Positions 42,558-52,036 of a DNA stretch of 64,000 nucleotides are shown piece after piece; position 1 is the stretch's first letter, and each line of letters opens with the position of its first letter. Origin of the DNA: JAGVSR01 sp964589785. Its GTDB lineage: Bacteria > Pseudomonadota > Alphaproteobacteria > Rhizobiales > Hyphomicrobiaceae. A program made the position numbers and the translations under genes. The stretch is taken from assembly GCA_964589785.1 (NCBI GenBank), contig CAZPUQ010000013.1, positions 1 through 64,000 of the forward strand, read 5' to 3'. The notes under the pieces were generated by a model. It did no database searches. It saw only the letters and a list, made by a program, of their open reading frames with translations, and was not told where the DNA came from.

Positions 42558-44776
42558 TGCACGCGGACGTTGTCCGCACTCGGGAGGGCATCCCTGCCCC
42601 GTTGCCAGATCCAGCGCTCTACGGTGCCCTCACCGGAGAGCGGACGGAAGCCGTGCGCGGGATAGACCTCGCGCACGAGCGCGTTCTTCGCCGTGGGGAT
42701 GAAGCGGCCTTCCACCGTCTCCACGCCCCGCTCCACGAGCCGCTCGATGAGCGCGCCGAGGCAGGCCGTCTCGATCTGGCGCGCGATGACGCGGCAGCTC
42801 ATCAGGAAGCTTTCGATGGTCGCGGTCTTGCCGGCCACCGAGGCGACCGCGCAAATGACGATGCCATGGTGTCCGAACCGGTCAGTAGCGGTCCCCACAA
42901 TCGTTTCGCAGCTTTGAGCATCGGCCATGAAGGCGGCGAGCTCCGCCTCGGAAAAGCGGCGCGTCGTCAGATTGAACTGGTTGGTGCGGGCATGGAGCTG
43001 CGCGACGCGTGCCAGGGTGCTTTCGCTCAAGGACTCGACCGTCAGGCATTGGTCGAGATCGCGCAGGTAGGCCTCGTAGCTCCCCGAGGCTTCGCGCAGC
43101 GCGCTGGCGCGCTTCTGGGCCACGTACATCTCCGACCGTTGCGCGTCCTCGTCCGTCAGCCGGACGGGCCACGTGCAGGCGAGCGCGCGCAGCCATAGCG
43201 GACGAAGCTCAGGATGGGCGGGCATCTCCGGAACCAGCACTTCGGGACACATCCGCCGCATGGCTTCCCGCTCGTGCGGGCTGTCGTCGAGGAACAGGAC
43301 ACTGTCGAGGCCGAGATTGAGCTCGGCGGCAAGCCGCCTGAGATTGTCGGGCTTCGCCTGCCAGTCGATGGCGGTCGCGACGAAGTCGTCGGCGGAGAGC
43401 GCCATGCCGCCGTGCGTCGCAAACACGCCGATGGCATCCGGGTTGTTCTTGCTCAGCGCCACGAGCAGCAGACCCTGCGCCTTGAGACGCAGGCACTCCT
43501 GCTGCAGGGCCTTGTAGGCGCTGCCCGGAAACTCATCGCCGCAGAGGAGTCCGCCCACGCCGTCGTCGCCATAAACTCCGCCCCAGAGCGTGTTGTCGAA
43601 ATCGAGCGCAACGACCTTGACCGGGCCGCGCTGGCGCGCCGTCCAGGCCTGGGCGAAGGCCTCTGCGAGCCGGCACGCGGCTTCGTCCGAGTAGGCGAAG
43701 CGCCCATAATACCAGAGCTTGGGATCGAAGCGCCGCGCCGGCGGAACGTGCGCGAGCGCGAGGTCGGTGTCGATGAGGTGGACGGCAGGATGAGCGGCCG
43801 CCAGCGCCGCGAGCCTCTGATTGACTTTCATCGCAACGGCGCACGCGCCGACATCGTGGACTGCGTCCATGTGGCCGACGAGGGGAGCCGCCGCGGCCGG
43901 CAACGTATTGACGAACAGCGGCCGCCCGCTCCGTTCCGCCCAGGACTGGATCGCCTCGCAGAGCGCGGCCAGCCGCCGGTCGAGGTTCTCGCCTTCCCGG
44001 GCGAGCCCGTTGCGCCAGTCGTGCGCGAAGCCGCCCTCCCGATCGAGGAGCAGAATCATCGCGTCCACCCCGGTGCCCGCATCGTGCAGGGAGGCCATCG
44101 CCGCGCCGTAGCCGGCCTGATCGACGAGCGCCTGCCGGCCGGCCCGCGCGAACGCCGGCCGCAGCGCCTCGGCGAGAAAGTGCGTCGTCGAGAAGCCCGC
44201 CACGTGGACCTTGAGTGGCGGCAACTGCGCGACCTCGCCCTGCAGCGCCTTGCGAACGACGCCCAGCGTGTCCGTCACCTGCGGCCAGTGCCCGAGAGCG
44301 AACGTGACGGCAAGGGACGGCTCCCCCATCTCGCGCAGGCGGCGCGTGATCGCCGTGACCACCTCGGGCTCCGTCGCCCGGCCAGCCGCAGCATCGCCGA
44401 GCGCATGGCGCAGCGCGGCGGGCAGCGCCTCTCCGGCCTTGAGAGCGTTCAGCGCCGAGAGCAGGCGCAGCTCCGGCGTCAGGGACGGCCCATTTTCATC
44501 GCCGAGCGTATGGCCCGCGATGAGTAGATCGCGGGCGAGCCATGGCGGCAATTTCCGTCCCGCGCCCGCCAGACGCCGTTGCAGCCGCTCCACCTGCTCG
44601 CCCGACGCCAGACGCCAGTCGGCAGCCGCTAGCAGCATCTTGCGCTGCACGAGCGCCGGCGCCTCCTCGATCACGGCATCGAGCAACCGCTCCAGCCGCG
44701 CGCGCTCGATCCCGTCGGGCGGGCGGGCGGGCGAGGCATCAGTCTCAATTCGCGCCGTCGTCGGCTTTGCCGTCAT
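42542..44776 (-). CDS. FkbH-like HAD/acyltransferase protein
   Basis: 744 residues. In order: an N-terminal helical region of unknown type (about 1-180), an SGNH-like segment (about 185-380), a HAD-family domain starting at VVALDFDNTLWGG (Asp392/Asp394), and a GNAT-like C-terminal domain (about 590-735) with TNQFNLTTRRFSE and FLMSCRV. This is the layout of FkbH-like proteins, which in polyketide pathways dephosphorylate 1,3-bisphosphoglycerate and load glyceryl onto an ACP. Here it sits in a fatty-acid locus, which is unusual. The ATG comes 8 bp after the MaoC-ketoreductase stop, with GGAGC between. Confidence 0.82.
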   Translation of the reverse strand: MTAKPTTARIETDASPARPPDGIERARLERLLDAVIEEAPALVQRKMLLAAADWRLASGEQVERLQRRLAGAGRKLPPWLARDLLIAGHTLGDENGPSLTPELRLLSALNALKAGEALPAALRHALGDAAAGRATEPEVVTAITRRLREMGEPSLAVTFALGHWPQVTDTLGVVRKALQGEVAQLPPLKVHVAGFSTTHFLAEALRPAFARAGRQALVDQAGYGAAMASLHDAGTGVDAMILLLDREGGFAHDWRNGLAREGENLDRRLAALCEAIQSWAERSGRPLFVNTLPAAAAPLVGHMDAVHDVGACAVAMKVNQRLAALAAAHPAVHLIDTDLALAHVPPARRFDPKLWYYGRFAYSDEAACRLAEAFAQAWTARQRGPVKVVALDFDNTLWGGVYGDDGVGGLLCGDEFPGSAYKALQQECLRLKAQGLLLVALSKNNPDAIGVFATHGGMALSADDFVATAIDWQAKPDNLRRLAAELNLGLDSVLFLDDSPHEREAMRRMCPEVLVPEMPAHPELRPLWLRALACTWPVRLTDEDAQRSEMYVAQKRASALREASGSYEAYLRDLDQCLTVESLSESTLARVAQLHARTNQFNLTTRRFSEAELAAFMADAQSCETIVGTATDRFGHHGIVICAVASVAGKTATIESFLMSCRVIARQIETACLGALIERLVERGVETVEGRFIPTAKNALVREVYPAHGFRPLSGEGTVERWIWQRGRDALPSADNVRVQWRTS

Positions 44777-44784
44777 GTCCGCTC

Positions 44785-46014
44785 CTAGATCATGACATCG
44801 CCGCCCGTGACGAGCAGGTTCTCGCCCGAGATGAAGCGCGCATACGGAGAGACCAGGAGCAGGACCGCGCCGGCAACGTCCTCGACGGTGCCGAGACGGC
44901 GCAGGGGAGTCCGGCTGACCGTCATCTGGCGCATCCGCTCGGGGACGCCAGCGACGAGATCGGTGTCGACCATCGACGGCGACACCATGTTGACCGTGAT
45001 GCCCGCCGGCCCCAGCTCCTGGGCGAGGTTCTTGGAGAGCGCATGCAGCGCACTCTTCGCCGCCGCGTAGGGCAGCCAGTTGTAGGCCGTCCGCTGCAGC
45101 GCCGCGGTCGACAGGACGTTGACGATGCGCCCCTTGCTCGTCCTGAGGCTTGGCAGCGCGGCCTGCGTCACGGCAAAGGCACTGCCGACGATCTGCTGGT
45201 AGGCCGCGGCCATGGCGGCCCAGTCGAGCTTCTCGAAGGGAGCCGACGCGATCTTGGGGCCCGCGCTGTTGACGAGAATATCGAGTGGCCCGGCGTCCGC
45301 CACGGCCTGCAGCATCGCGCGCACGTCCTCGCCGTTCGTCACGTCCGCGCGGATCACCTCGCACGAGCCACCGGCGCCGCAGATGTCCGCCTTGAGCTCG
45401 CGGGCCGCCGACGGGCTCATGTGATAGTTGATCCAGACCTTGGCGCCATGTGCCGCCAGCAGCCGCGCGGTCGCGCGGCCGATGCCGCGCGAGGCTCCGG
45501 TGACGAGCGCCACCTGCCCGCTCAGCATCCGGGATACCGCCGCGGCCGTCTCCGGCTCGGCGCCTGCGCTCTGCTCGGCCAGGCGAAGCACCTTGGTGCG
45601 GGCCGTCCCGCGCAGAACCGTCTCGCCGCGCTGATTGACGATCTCGGTGGCAAGGGTGACGATCCGGGTCTCGCGATCGATGCTGGCGATCGTGGCCTTC
45701 GCCTCGACGGTGTCGCCGATGAAGACCGGCGCGCTGAACTCGATCGTCTGGGCGAGATAGAGCGCGCCCCGTCCCGGCAGGTGCATGCCGACGAGCCGCG
45801 ACAGAAGGCTGGCGTGCAGGAAGCCGTGCACGACCCGCTGGGCGAACTCCGTGCGCGCGGCGAACTCCTCGTCCACGTGCAGGGCATTGTAGTCGCCGGA
45901 CAGCCGCGCGAACGCCTCGACGTCCGCTGCGGCAATTGTGCGCCGCACGCTGTCGCTCTGGCCGACGGCGAGCTGGTCCAGCCTGTCGGTCGATTCAGCC
46001 TGGACCTGGTTCAT
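44785..46014 (-). CDS. MaoC-dehydratase / SDR ketoreductase fusion
   Basis: 409 residues. The N-terminal MaoC hot-dog domain (about 10-145) has the hydratase signature FARLSGDYNALHVDEEFA ... VVHGFLHASL. The C-terminal short-chain dehydrogenase (about 168-409) has TGASRGIG, NSAG, catalytic Ser in NVLSTAA and YAAAK. The two activities can reduce 3-ketoacyl and dehydrate or hydrate 3-hydroxyacyl thioesters. With the divergent AcpXL operon it supplies the ketoreductase otherwise missing there. Start chosen at MNQVQAES; an 18-residue longer form begins at 46068. A TTGA-N6-TCAA box lies 89 bp upstream. Confidence 0.87.
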   Translation of the reverse strand: MNQVQAESTDRLDQLAVGQSDSVRRTIAAADVEAFARLSGDYNALHVDEEFAARTEFAQRVVHGFLHASLLSRLVGMHLPGRGALYLAQTIEFSAPVFIGDTVEAKATIASIDRETRIVTLATEIVNQRGETVLRGTARTKVLRLAEQSAGAEPETAAAVSRMLSGQVALVTGASRGIGRATARLLAAHGAKVWINYHMSPSAARELKADICGAGGSCEVIRADVTNGEDVRAMLQAVADAGPLDILVNSAGPKIASAPFEKLDWAAMAAAYQQIVGSAFAVTQAALPSLRTSKGRIVNVLSTAALQRTAYNWLPYAAAKSALHALSKNLAQELGPAGITVNMVSPSMVDTDLVAGVPERMRQMTVSRTPLRRLGTVEDVAGAVLLLVSPYARFISGENLLVTGGDVMI

Positions 46015-46102
46015 CAACAAAATCAACCCCCTTGCCCCCATTTGGGCGCTGACCGAGCGGGCGGGCACAGGACTGGATTAGTCGCTTACGGGGGCCGATC
46101 TC

Positions 46103-46116
46103 TTGACCTTCGTCAA
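46103..46116. promoter_or_regulatory. FixK/Fnr-type box between the two lipid operons
   Basis: TTGAC-CTTC-GTCAA, a perfectly palindromic TTGA-N6-TCAA site, 89 bp from the MaoC-ketoreductase start and 115 bp from acpXL. Confidence 0.6.
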
Positions 46117-46230
46117 AAGGCGCGGACGCGGCCCTTGGTAGGGAGGGAGAGCAAATCATGTCGAGTAGTGGACCGGGCTGTCGAGTGGGAACGGCAGCCC
46201 AAGGCGCACCTGAGACAGGGGAGACAGGAC

Positions 46231-46527
46231 ATGCAGTCGACCTTCGCGACCGTCGCAGAGATCATCTCGTCGACGAGCGATATCCCGATCGAAAACATCA
46301 AGCCTGACAGCCACATCATGAAGGATCTGGGCGTCGACAGCCTTGCATTTCTGGATATCGGCTTCGAGATCGACCAGCGGTTCAGCATCCGCATGCCCAT
46401 CGAGGACTGGATGCAGCAGGTCAACCAGGGCGACGTCGATTCTGCCGAATATTTCGTTGTCGGCAAGCTGTGCCGTCGCATCGACGATCTCATCTCGGGT
46501 CACGCCGCCGTCGCTGCGGCAACGTGA
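46231..46527 (+). CDS. acpXL: Acyl carrier protein AcpXL (very-long-chain type)
   Basis: 98 residues. It has the AcpXL features: the pantetheine Ser in DLGVDSLAFLDIGFEID, then RMPIEDWMQQVNQG and EYFVVGKLCRRID, closely paralleling rhizobial AcpXL and longer than ordinary AcpP. AcpXL carries the 27-hydroxyoctacosanoic chain during synthesis for lipid A. The ATG follows GGGGAGACAGGAC. It heads the plus-strand operon acpXL, fabZ-like, KS pair, reductase, KS pair, outer-membrane protein. Confidence 0.88.
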   Translation: MQSTFATVAEIISSTSDIPIENIKPDSHIMKDLGVDSLAFLDIGFEIDQRFSIRMPIEDWMQQVNQGDVDSAEYFVVGKLCRRIDDLISGHAAVAAAT

Positions 46528-46530
46528 TGC

Positions 46531-46992
46531 ATGCGACTTGAGTATTTCCAGATGCTCGATCGCGTCGAGCGGTTGGACCGCGAGGCGCAATCGCTCTTTG
46601 CGCACGCCGACGTCCCGGACGCCAGTCCGGTCTTCGAAGGTCACTTTCCGGGCCATCCGCTGGTGCCAGGCGTGCTTCTCCTCGAGACGATGGCGCAGGC
46701 ATCGGGTTATCTGCTGCTGGCGCTCAACGGCTTCTCGCGCATGCCGTTCTTTGCCAACGCCAAGGAGGCCAATTTCCGCTCGTTCGTGCGGCCGGGAACG
46801 CGTCTTGCCGTCGAGGCGGCCGTTGTCCACCAGGGCTCGGGCTATGCCGTCACCCAGTCCAGCATCCTGCGGGACGGCGAGCGGGTGTCGGACGCGAAGC
46901 TCATGTTCCGCACCGTCGATTTCCCGGCACCGGCGCTGAGCGAGCACGTGCTGAGCGAGGGACGGCGGCTTGGGTTCATCGCGCAGGAATGA
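46531..46992 (+). CDS. fabZXL: FabZ-like 3-hydroxyacyl-ACP dehydratase
   Basis: 153 residues. Hot-dog fold with the FabZ active-site segment GHFPGHPLVPGVLLLETMAQ (catalytic His, with the acidic residue at the later Glu). It starts 3 bp after acpXL, as fabZXL does in rhizobia. It would dehydrate very-long-chain 3-hydroxyacyl-AcpXL in each elongation cycle. The stop precedes the first ketosynthase ATG by 7 bp. Confidence 0.88.
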   Translation: MRLEYFQMLDRVERLDREAQSLFAHADVPDASPVFEGHFPGHPLVPGVLLLETMAQASGYLLLALNGFSRMPFFANAKEANFRSFVRPGTRLAVEAAVVHQGSGYAVTQSSILRDGERVSDAKLMFRTVDFPAPALSEHVLSEGRRLGFIAQE

Positions 46993-46999
46993 GACCGCC

Positions 47000-48229
47000 A
47001 TGCAGGCTGCCCGCGAGATCTGGGTGACGGGGATCGGGCTCGTCAGCTCACTCGGCATCGGAAAGGCTCCGCATCGGGACGCCTTGGAGCGGCGGGGCGA
47101 GGCCGGCGCTGAGATCGACGCGGAGCGTTTCGCCCCCTACCCCGTGCATCCGCTCGTGGCCGTCGATTTCGGGCAGCAGATTGCGAGCAAATCGGAGCAG
47201 CGCCAGATGGGGATCTGGCAGCGGCTCGGCGTCTATGCCGCGGGGCTCGCCTTGGAGTCCGCCGGCCTTGCGGGCCAGCCCGAACGGCTCGACGCGACGG
47301 ATCTCGTCGTCGCGGCCGGAAACGGCGAGCGCGACCAAAATCTCGACCGTAAGATTCTGGAGACATGGGACCAGGGGACGGCCGACAGCGGCGCGCTCAA
47401 CACGGCCCTCGTGACCGGGCTGAGGCCGACGCTGTACCTCGGCGAGCTCTCCAACCTCCTCGCCGGCAACATCCAGATCATCAACCATGTGACCGGCTCG
47501 TCGCGCACGTTCAAGGGCGAGGAGATGGCTGGGATCTCGGCCATCGAGAACGCGGTGCGCCGGATCGGGGCGGGCCAGGGCGACGTGTTCCTCGTCGGCG
47601 GCGCGCTCAACGCGGAGCGCGAGGACCTGCTGCTCAACTACGAGCTCGGCTGCAACCTGTGGGCCCATCCCTTTACCCCCGTCTGGCAGCGCCGCGAGGC
47701 CGGCGGCGGCTTCGTCCCCGGCAGCGCCGGCGCCTTCCTCGTCCTCGAATCCCAGGCCCACGCCGAGGCCCGCGGCGCCAAACCCTATGCCCGCATCCGC
47801 ATCGTCCTCTCCGATCACTCCCCGCGACGCCCGGGTGATGCCCGCGCCACGCTGACCGCCCTCTTCGACGCCGTTGCCGATGGATTGTCCCCCGGACCGC
47901 TCGCGGTCCTGTCGGGAGCGAGCGGCGTCGAGCCCGCGACCGGCGAGGAGCAGGCGTTCTTCGACGATCTCAAGGCGAGGGGCTTTACGCCCGCGGTCCG
48001 CGCCTATGGCACGCGGCTCGGGCATGCGGTCGAGGCTCACTTCCCGGTCGGGATCGCGCTGGCGGCTCTCGCCCTGGCCGAGGGCCGCTTCTATCCGCCC
48101 TTCGACACCTCGCGTGTCGAGACGGAGTTTTCCGGTCCGCTCGACCGCGTGCTGGTGACGGGCCTCGGGCACTGGCGCGGCGAGGGCCTGGCGGTGCTGG
48201 AGCGCGTCGGCTCTGGGGAGGCGGCGTGA
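47000..48229 (+). CDS. fabF2XL: Ketosynthase homologue without catalytic Cys (FabF2XL-like), copy 1
   Basis: 409 residues with an overall KAS-II thiolase fold, but the active-site Cys position reads HVTGSSRTF (Thr or Gly near residue 165). The HGTGT histidine box is replaced by SGASGVEPATG, while GTRLGHAVEAHFPVG keeps the second His. It therefore resembles the chain-length-factor partner of KS heterodimers. It lies directly before an intact KS whose ATG overlaps its stop (TGATG), suggesting a complex. Its 3' end is identical at base level with the gene at 50629. Start is the ATG at 47000; a TTG extension would overlap fabZXL. Confidence 0.85.
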   Translation: MQAAREIWVTGIGLVSSLGIGKAPHRDALERRGEAGAEIDAERFAPYPVHPLVAVDFGQQIASKSEQRQMGIWQRLGVYAAGLALESAGLAGQPERLDATDLVVAAGNGERDQNLDRKILETWDQGTADSGALNTALVTGLRPTLYLGELSNLLAGNIQIINHVTGSSRTFKGEEMAGISAIENAVRRIGAGQGDVFLVGGALNAEREDLLLNYELGCNLWAHPFTPVWQRREAGGGFVPGSAGAFLVLESQAHAEARGAKPYARIRIVLSDHSPRRPGDARATLTALFDAVADGLSPGPLAVLSGASGVEPATGEEQAFFDDLKARGFTPAVRAYGTRLGHAVEAHFPVGIALAALALAEGRFYPPFDTSRVETEFSGPLDRVLVTGLGHWRGEGLAVLERVGSGEAA

Positions 48230-48407
48230 TGGACCAGACCTTCACCGACCGGCAGGGCCGTCCCCTCGTCGCCGTCACCGGCATGGGCGTCGTCACGTCG
48301 CTCGGCTGCGGCAAGGAGACGAACTGGAAGGCCCTCACCGAAGGCCGCTCCGGCATCCGCCGCATCACCCGCTTTCCAACCGACGGACTGAGGACAACAA
48401 TCGCCGG
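47615..48407 (+). repeat. 793-bp exact duplication, copy 1
   Basis: Identical, base for base as far as I can read, to 51244-52036 (offset 3629). It spans the last two thirds of the inactive-KS gene, the TGATG junction and the first 180 bp of the active-KS gene. The bases at 47614 and 48408 differ, marking its edges. Confidence 0.88.
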
Positions 48408-49512
48408 GACCGTTCAGGGCATCAGCGTCGCGCCTTATTCCGCCTATGAGCTCTCGCTGGCGATGGCGATCGCCGCCACCGAAGAGGCGCTGAGCGAAGC
48501 GGGTCTGGACAGGAGCACGGACTTTCCGGGACCCTTGTTTATCGCCACGCCGCCGAGCGAGCTCGAGTGGCCGCAGCTCAAGATGCTCTACGATGCCTCG
48601 CCCGATCCGTCCGCGGCCGGCTACCGGCGGCTGCTCGCGGCGGCGCGGACCGGAACCCATGCGGCGCTCGCCCGCCACACCGAGTTTGCGAGCATCGCGG
48701 ATCGGATGCAGGCCCTGTTCGGTACTCGCGGCGCACCGGTCTCCATCTGCACGGCGTGCGCCTCGGGCGCGACGACGATCCAACTGGGTCTCGAAGCGAT
48801 CCGCCGCGGCGAGATCGAGGCGGCGCTGTGCGTCGGCACGGACGCTACGGTTCATCCGGAGGGATTGATCCGCTTCTCGCTGCTCTCGGCTCTCTCCACC
48901 CAGAACGATCTGCCCGAGAAGGCGTCGAAACCCTTCTCGCGCAGCCGCGACGGATTCGTCGTCGCGGAAGGGGCCGGCGCCGTCGTGCTCGAGAGCTTTG
49001 AGCGGGCCCGCGCCCGCGGCGCGCCGATCCTCGGCTTTGTCCTCGGCGCCGGCGAGAAGGCCGACGACTATCATCGCACGCGCTCGAGACCCGACGGCCG
49101 CGCCATCATCGGCGCCATCCGCAAGGCACTGGATGACGCCGCGCATGACCCCGGCGAGATCGACTACGTCAATGCCCACGGCACGAGCACGCCCGAGAAC
49201 GACAAGATGGAGTATCTCTCGCTCCGCCACGTCTTCGGCGACCATCTCGATCGCACGCCGGTGAGCTCCAACAAGTCGGTCGTCGGCCATACGCTGATTG
49301 CGGCCGGCTCGGTCGAAGCGGTCTTCTCGCTTATGACGCTCAGGACCGGCGTGCTGCCGCCGACGATCAACTACGACGAGCCCGATCCCGAGATCGTCCT
49401 CGATGTCGTCCCGAACGTCGCGCGAGAGGCGCGCGTGCGGACGGTGCTCTCCAACTCGTTCGGCTTCGGCGGGCAGAACGTCTGCCTGGTCCTGGCATCC
49501 GAACTCACGTGA
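48229..49512 (+). CDS. fabF1XL: 3-oxoacyl-ACP synthase (FabF1XL-like), copy 1
   Basis: 427 residues from the ATG, which overlaps the previous stop; a GTG 3 bp earlier is also possible. A complete KAS-II catalytic set is present: Cys in STACASGA-like ICTACASGA (about residue 177), His in NAHGTSTPEND (about 317), and Lys and His in NKSVVGH (about 349 and 354). It condenses malonyl-ACP with acyl-AcpXL, probably as a dimer with the Cys-less partner upstream. The first 60 residues are identical to copy 2; the rest diverges clearly. Confidence 0.88.
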   Translation: MDQTFTDRQGRPLVAVTGMGVVTSLGCGKETNWKALTEGRSGIRRITRFPTDGLRTTIAGTVQGISVAPYSAYELSLAMAIAATEEALSEAGLDRSTDFPGPLFIATPPSELEWPQLKMLYDASPDPSAAGYRRLLAAARTGTHAALARHTEFASIADRMQALFGTRGAPVSICTACASGATTIQLGLEAIRRGEIEAALCVGTDATVHPEGLIRFSLLSALSTQNDLPEKASKPFSRSRDGFVVAEGAGAVVLESFERARARGAPILGFVLGAGEKADDYHRTRSRPDGRAIIGAIRKALDDAAHDPGEIDYVNAHGTSTPENDKMEYLSLRHVFGDHLDRTPVSSNKSVVGHTLIAAGSVEAVFSLMTLRTGVLPPTINYDEPDPEIVLDVVPNVAREARVRTVLSNSFGFGGQNVCLVLASELT

Positions 49513-49519
49513 GGTCTCC

Positions 49520-50611
49520 ATGAACCCGCCGCAGGTTGAAGACATGGCTGGTGTAGCGCGCTCCGATGCTGCCGACGCCGGCGACATGCTCTCGCTCCAG
49601 GTCGTCGGCGAGCGGCGCCTGGAGCTGAGGCGCATGCCGAAGCCTCCGCCTCCCGCCCCGGACGAGGTGCAGGTGAGAATCCGCGCCGTTGCCCTCAATC
49701 ATATCGACGTGTGGGGCTGGCGCGGCATGGCGTTCGTCCGCCGGACCTTGCCGATCGTCGCCGGGGCGGAGGCCGCCGGCGAAGTGGTCGCCGTGGGCGA
49801 GGCGACGGAAGGGCTTTCGGCCGGCGACATCGTATCCCTCTACGGCGCGAAGACATGCGGCACCTGCCCGGCGTGCCGCGCAGGCCGCGACAACTTCTGC
49901 GAGACCATGGACAACATCTATGGCTTCCACATCGACGGCTTCTTCCGCGAGCACCTCAACATTCCGGCGCGGCTCGCCGTCAAGGCGCCGCCGAATGTCG
50001 ATGCCGTCGCCGCGGCGCTGGCCCCGATCACGTTCGGAACCGTCGAGCACATGCTGTTCGACAACGCCAGGCTCGTTGCCGGCGAAACGGTTCTCGTGCA
50101 CGCCGGCGGCAGCGGCATCGGCAGCGCCGCGATCCAGCTCGCCAAGGCGGCCGGCGCGACCGTGATCACGACCGTCGGCAGCGACGACAAGGTGGAGAAG
50201 GCGAGACAGCTCGGCGCCGACCACGTCGTCAACTATACCGCCGAACGCTTCGAGGGACGCGTCCGCAAGATCACGGGACGCAAGGGCGTCGACGTCGTCT
50301 TCGAGCACGTCGGCCCGCAGACCTGGGCCGGAAGCCTGCTGTCGATGAAGCGCGGCGGCCGGCTGGTGACCTGCGGCTCGACGACCGGCATCCTGGCGGA
50401 GACCAACCTTCACATGCTGTTCCAGCAGCAGTTGCGCATCTTCGGCAGCTTCGGCTGCACGCGCGACAACATGCGCCGCTCGATGGAGAAGATGGCAGCG
50501 GGACAGGCGAAGCCGGTCATCGATACCGCCATCGACCTCAAGGACATCGCGCACGGCCTGGAACGGCTCGAGTCCCGCAAGGTCTTCGGCAAGATCATCG
50601 TCACCCTCTAA
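49520..50611 (+). CDS. Zinc-type medium-chain reductase (FabXL4/AdhXL-like)
   Basis: 363 residues. GroES-like N-terminal domain with a structural zinc Cys cluster (TCGTCPACRAGRDNFC) and a Rossmann domain with AGGSGIGSAAIQLAKAAGA. The catalytic-zinc GHE motif is changed to GAEAAGE, and quinone/enoyl reductases of this superfamily also lack it. In rhizobial acpXL clusters the same position is taken by an alcohol dehydrogenase homologue thought to act in chain synthesis. I infer enoyl-ACP reduction. The ATG lies 7 bp after the preceding KS stop. Confidence 0.83.
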   Translation: MNPPQVEDMAGVARSDAADAGDMLSLQVVGERRLELRRMPKPPPPAPDEVQVRIRAVALNHIDVWGWRGMAFVRRTLPIVAGAEAAGEVVAVGEATEGLSAGDIVSLYGAKTCGTCPACRAGRDNFCETMDNIYGFHIDGFFREHLNIPARLAVKAPPNVDAVAAALAPITFGTVEHMLFDNARLVAGETVLVHAGGSGIGSAAIQLAKAAGATVITTVGSDDKVEKARQLGADHVVNYTAERFEGRVRKITGRKGVDVVFEHVGPQTWAGSLLSMKRGGRLVTCGSTTGILAETNLHMLFQQQLRIFGSFGCTRDNMRRSMEKMAAGQAKPVIDTAIDLKDIAHGLERLESRKVFGKIIVTL

Positions 50612-50628
50612 CGAACAAGGCCGTTCCC

Positions 50629-51858
50629 ATGTCCACGCCATCGCACGACGTCTGGGTGACCGGCATCGGGCTCTTGAGCTCCCTCGGCGACGGGGCCGCG
50701 GCACACTGGCCCCTCCTGACGGGCACGCCGCCCGCAAGCACCGTGCTGACCGACCGGTTCGATCCCTATCCGGTGCATCCGGCGGCGCAAGTCGACCTCG
50801 GCAAGCAGATCCCCAAGAAGTCCGACCAGCGGCAGATGGAAGCCTGGCAGCGCATCGGCGTCTATGCGGCGGGGCTCGCGCTCGATGACGGGCACGTCGC
50901 GCGCGACCCGGCCCTCCTCTCGCAGACGAACCTCGTCGTGGCGGCGGGCAGCGGCGAGCGCGACACGGCGGTCGATGCCAAAGTGCTGGAATCGATCTCG
51001 ACCCTCGCCGACACGGCGGTGCTCGCCAAGGAGATCCTGCCGACGGCCTTGCGGCCGACGCTTTTCCTGGCGCAGCTCTCCAACCTGCTCGCCGGCAACA
51101 TCTCGATCGTGCACAACGTCACCCGGTCGTCGCGGACCTTCATGGGCGAGGAGATGGCTGGGATCTCCGCCATCGAGAACGCGGTGCGCCGGATCGGGGC
51201 GGGCCAGGGCGATCTGTTCCTCGTCGGTGGCGCGCTCAACGCCGAGCGCGAGGACCTGCTGCTCAACTACGAGCTCGGCTGCAACCTGTGGGCCCATCCC
51301 TTTACCCCCGTCTGGCAGCGCCGCGAGGCCGGCGGCGGCTTCGTCCCCGGCAGCGCCGGCGCCTTCCTCGTCCTCGAATCCCAGGCCCACGCCGAGGCCC
51401 GCGGCGCCAAACCCTATGCCCGCATCCGCATCGTCCTCTCCGATCACTCCCCGCGACGCCCGGGTGATGCCCGCGCCACGCTGACCGCCCTCTTCGACGC
51501 CGTTGCCGATGGATTGTCCCCCGGACCGCTCGCGGTCCTGTCGGGAGCGAGCGGCGTCGAGCCCGCGACCGGCGAGGAGCAGGCGTTCTTCGACGATCTC
51601 AAGGCGAGGGGCTTTACGCCCGCGGTCCGCGCCTATGGCACGCGGCTCGGGCATGCGGTCGAGGCTCACTTCCCGGTCGGGATCGCGCTGGCGGCTCTCG
51701 CCCTGGCCGAGGGCCGCTTCTATCCGCCCTTCGACACCTCGCGTGTCGAGACGGAGTTTTCCGGTCCGCTCGACCGCGTGCTGGTGACGGGCCTCGGGCA
51801 CTGGCGCGGCGAGGGCCTGGCGGTGCTGGAGCGCGTCGGCTCTGGGGAGGCGGCGTGA
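50629..51858 (+). CDS. Ketosynthase homologue without catalytic Cys, copy 2
   Basis: 409 residues, the same length as copy 1. The active-site region reads HNVTRSSRTF, so Cys is again absent. From residue 206 onward it is identical to copy 1, while the first 205 residues differ at many positions but keep alignment without visible large gaps. It begins 17 bp after the reductase gene and its stop overlaps the next KS by TGATG. The older N-terminal divergence plus identical 3' part indicates gene conversion between two long-standing paralogues, not a fresh duplication. Confidence 0.85.
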   Translation: MSTPSHDVWVTGIGLLSSLGDGAAAHWPLLTGTPPASTVLTDRFDPYPVHPAAQVDLGKQIPKKSDQRQMEAWQRIGVYAAGLALDDGHVARDPALLSQTNLVVAAGSGERDTAVDAKVLESISTLADTAVLAKEILPTALRPTLFLAQLSNLLAGNISIVHNVTRSSRTFMGEEMAGISAIENAVRRIGAGQGDLFLVGGALNAEREDLLLNYELGCNLWAHPFTPVWQRREAGGGFVPGSAGAFLVLESQAHAEARGAKPYARIRIVLSDHSPRRPGDARATLTALFDAVADGLSPGPLAVLSGASGVEPATGEEQAFFDDLKARGFTPAVRAYGTRLGHAVEAHFPVGIALAALALAEGRFYPPFDTSRVETEFSGPLDRVLVTGLGHWRGEGLAVLERVGSGEAA

Positions 51859-52036
51859 TGGACCAGACCTTCACCGACCGGCAGGGCCGTCCCCTCGTCG
51901 CCGTCACCGGCATGGGCGTCGTCACGTCGCTCGGCTGCGGCAAGGAGACGAACTGGAAGGCCCTCACCGAAGGCCGCTCCGGCATCCGCCGCATCACCCG
52001 CTTTCCAACCGACGGACTGAGGACAACAATCGCCGG
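51244..52036 (+). repeat. 793-bp exact duplication, copy 2
   Basis: Partner of 47615-48407 (see there). Same orientation, 3629 bp apart. Confidence 0.88.
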
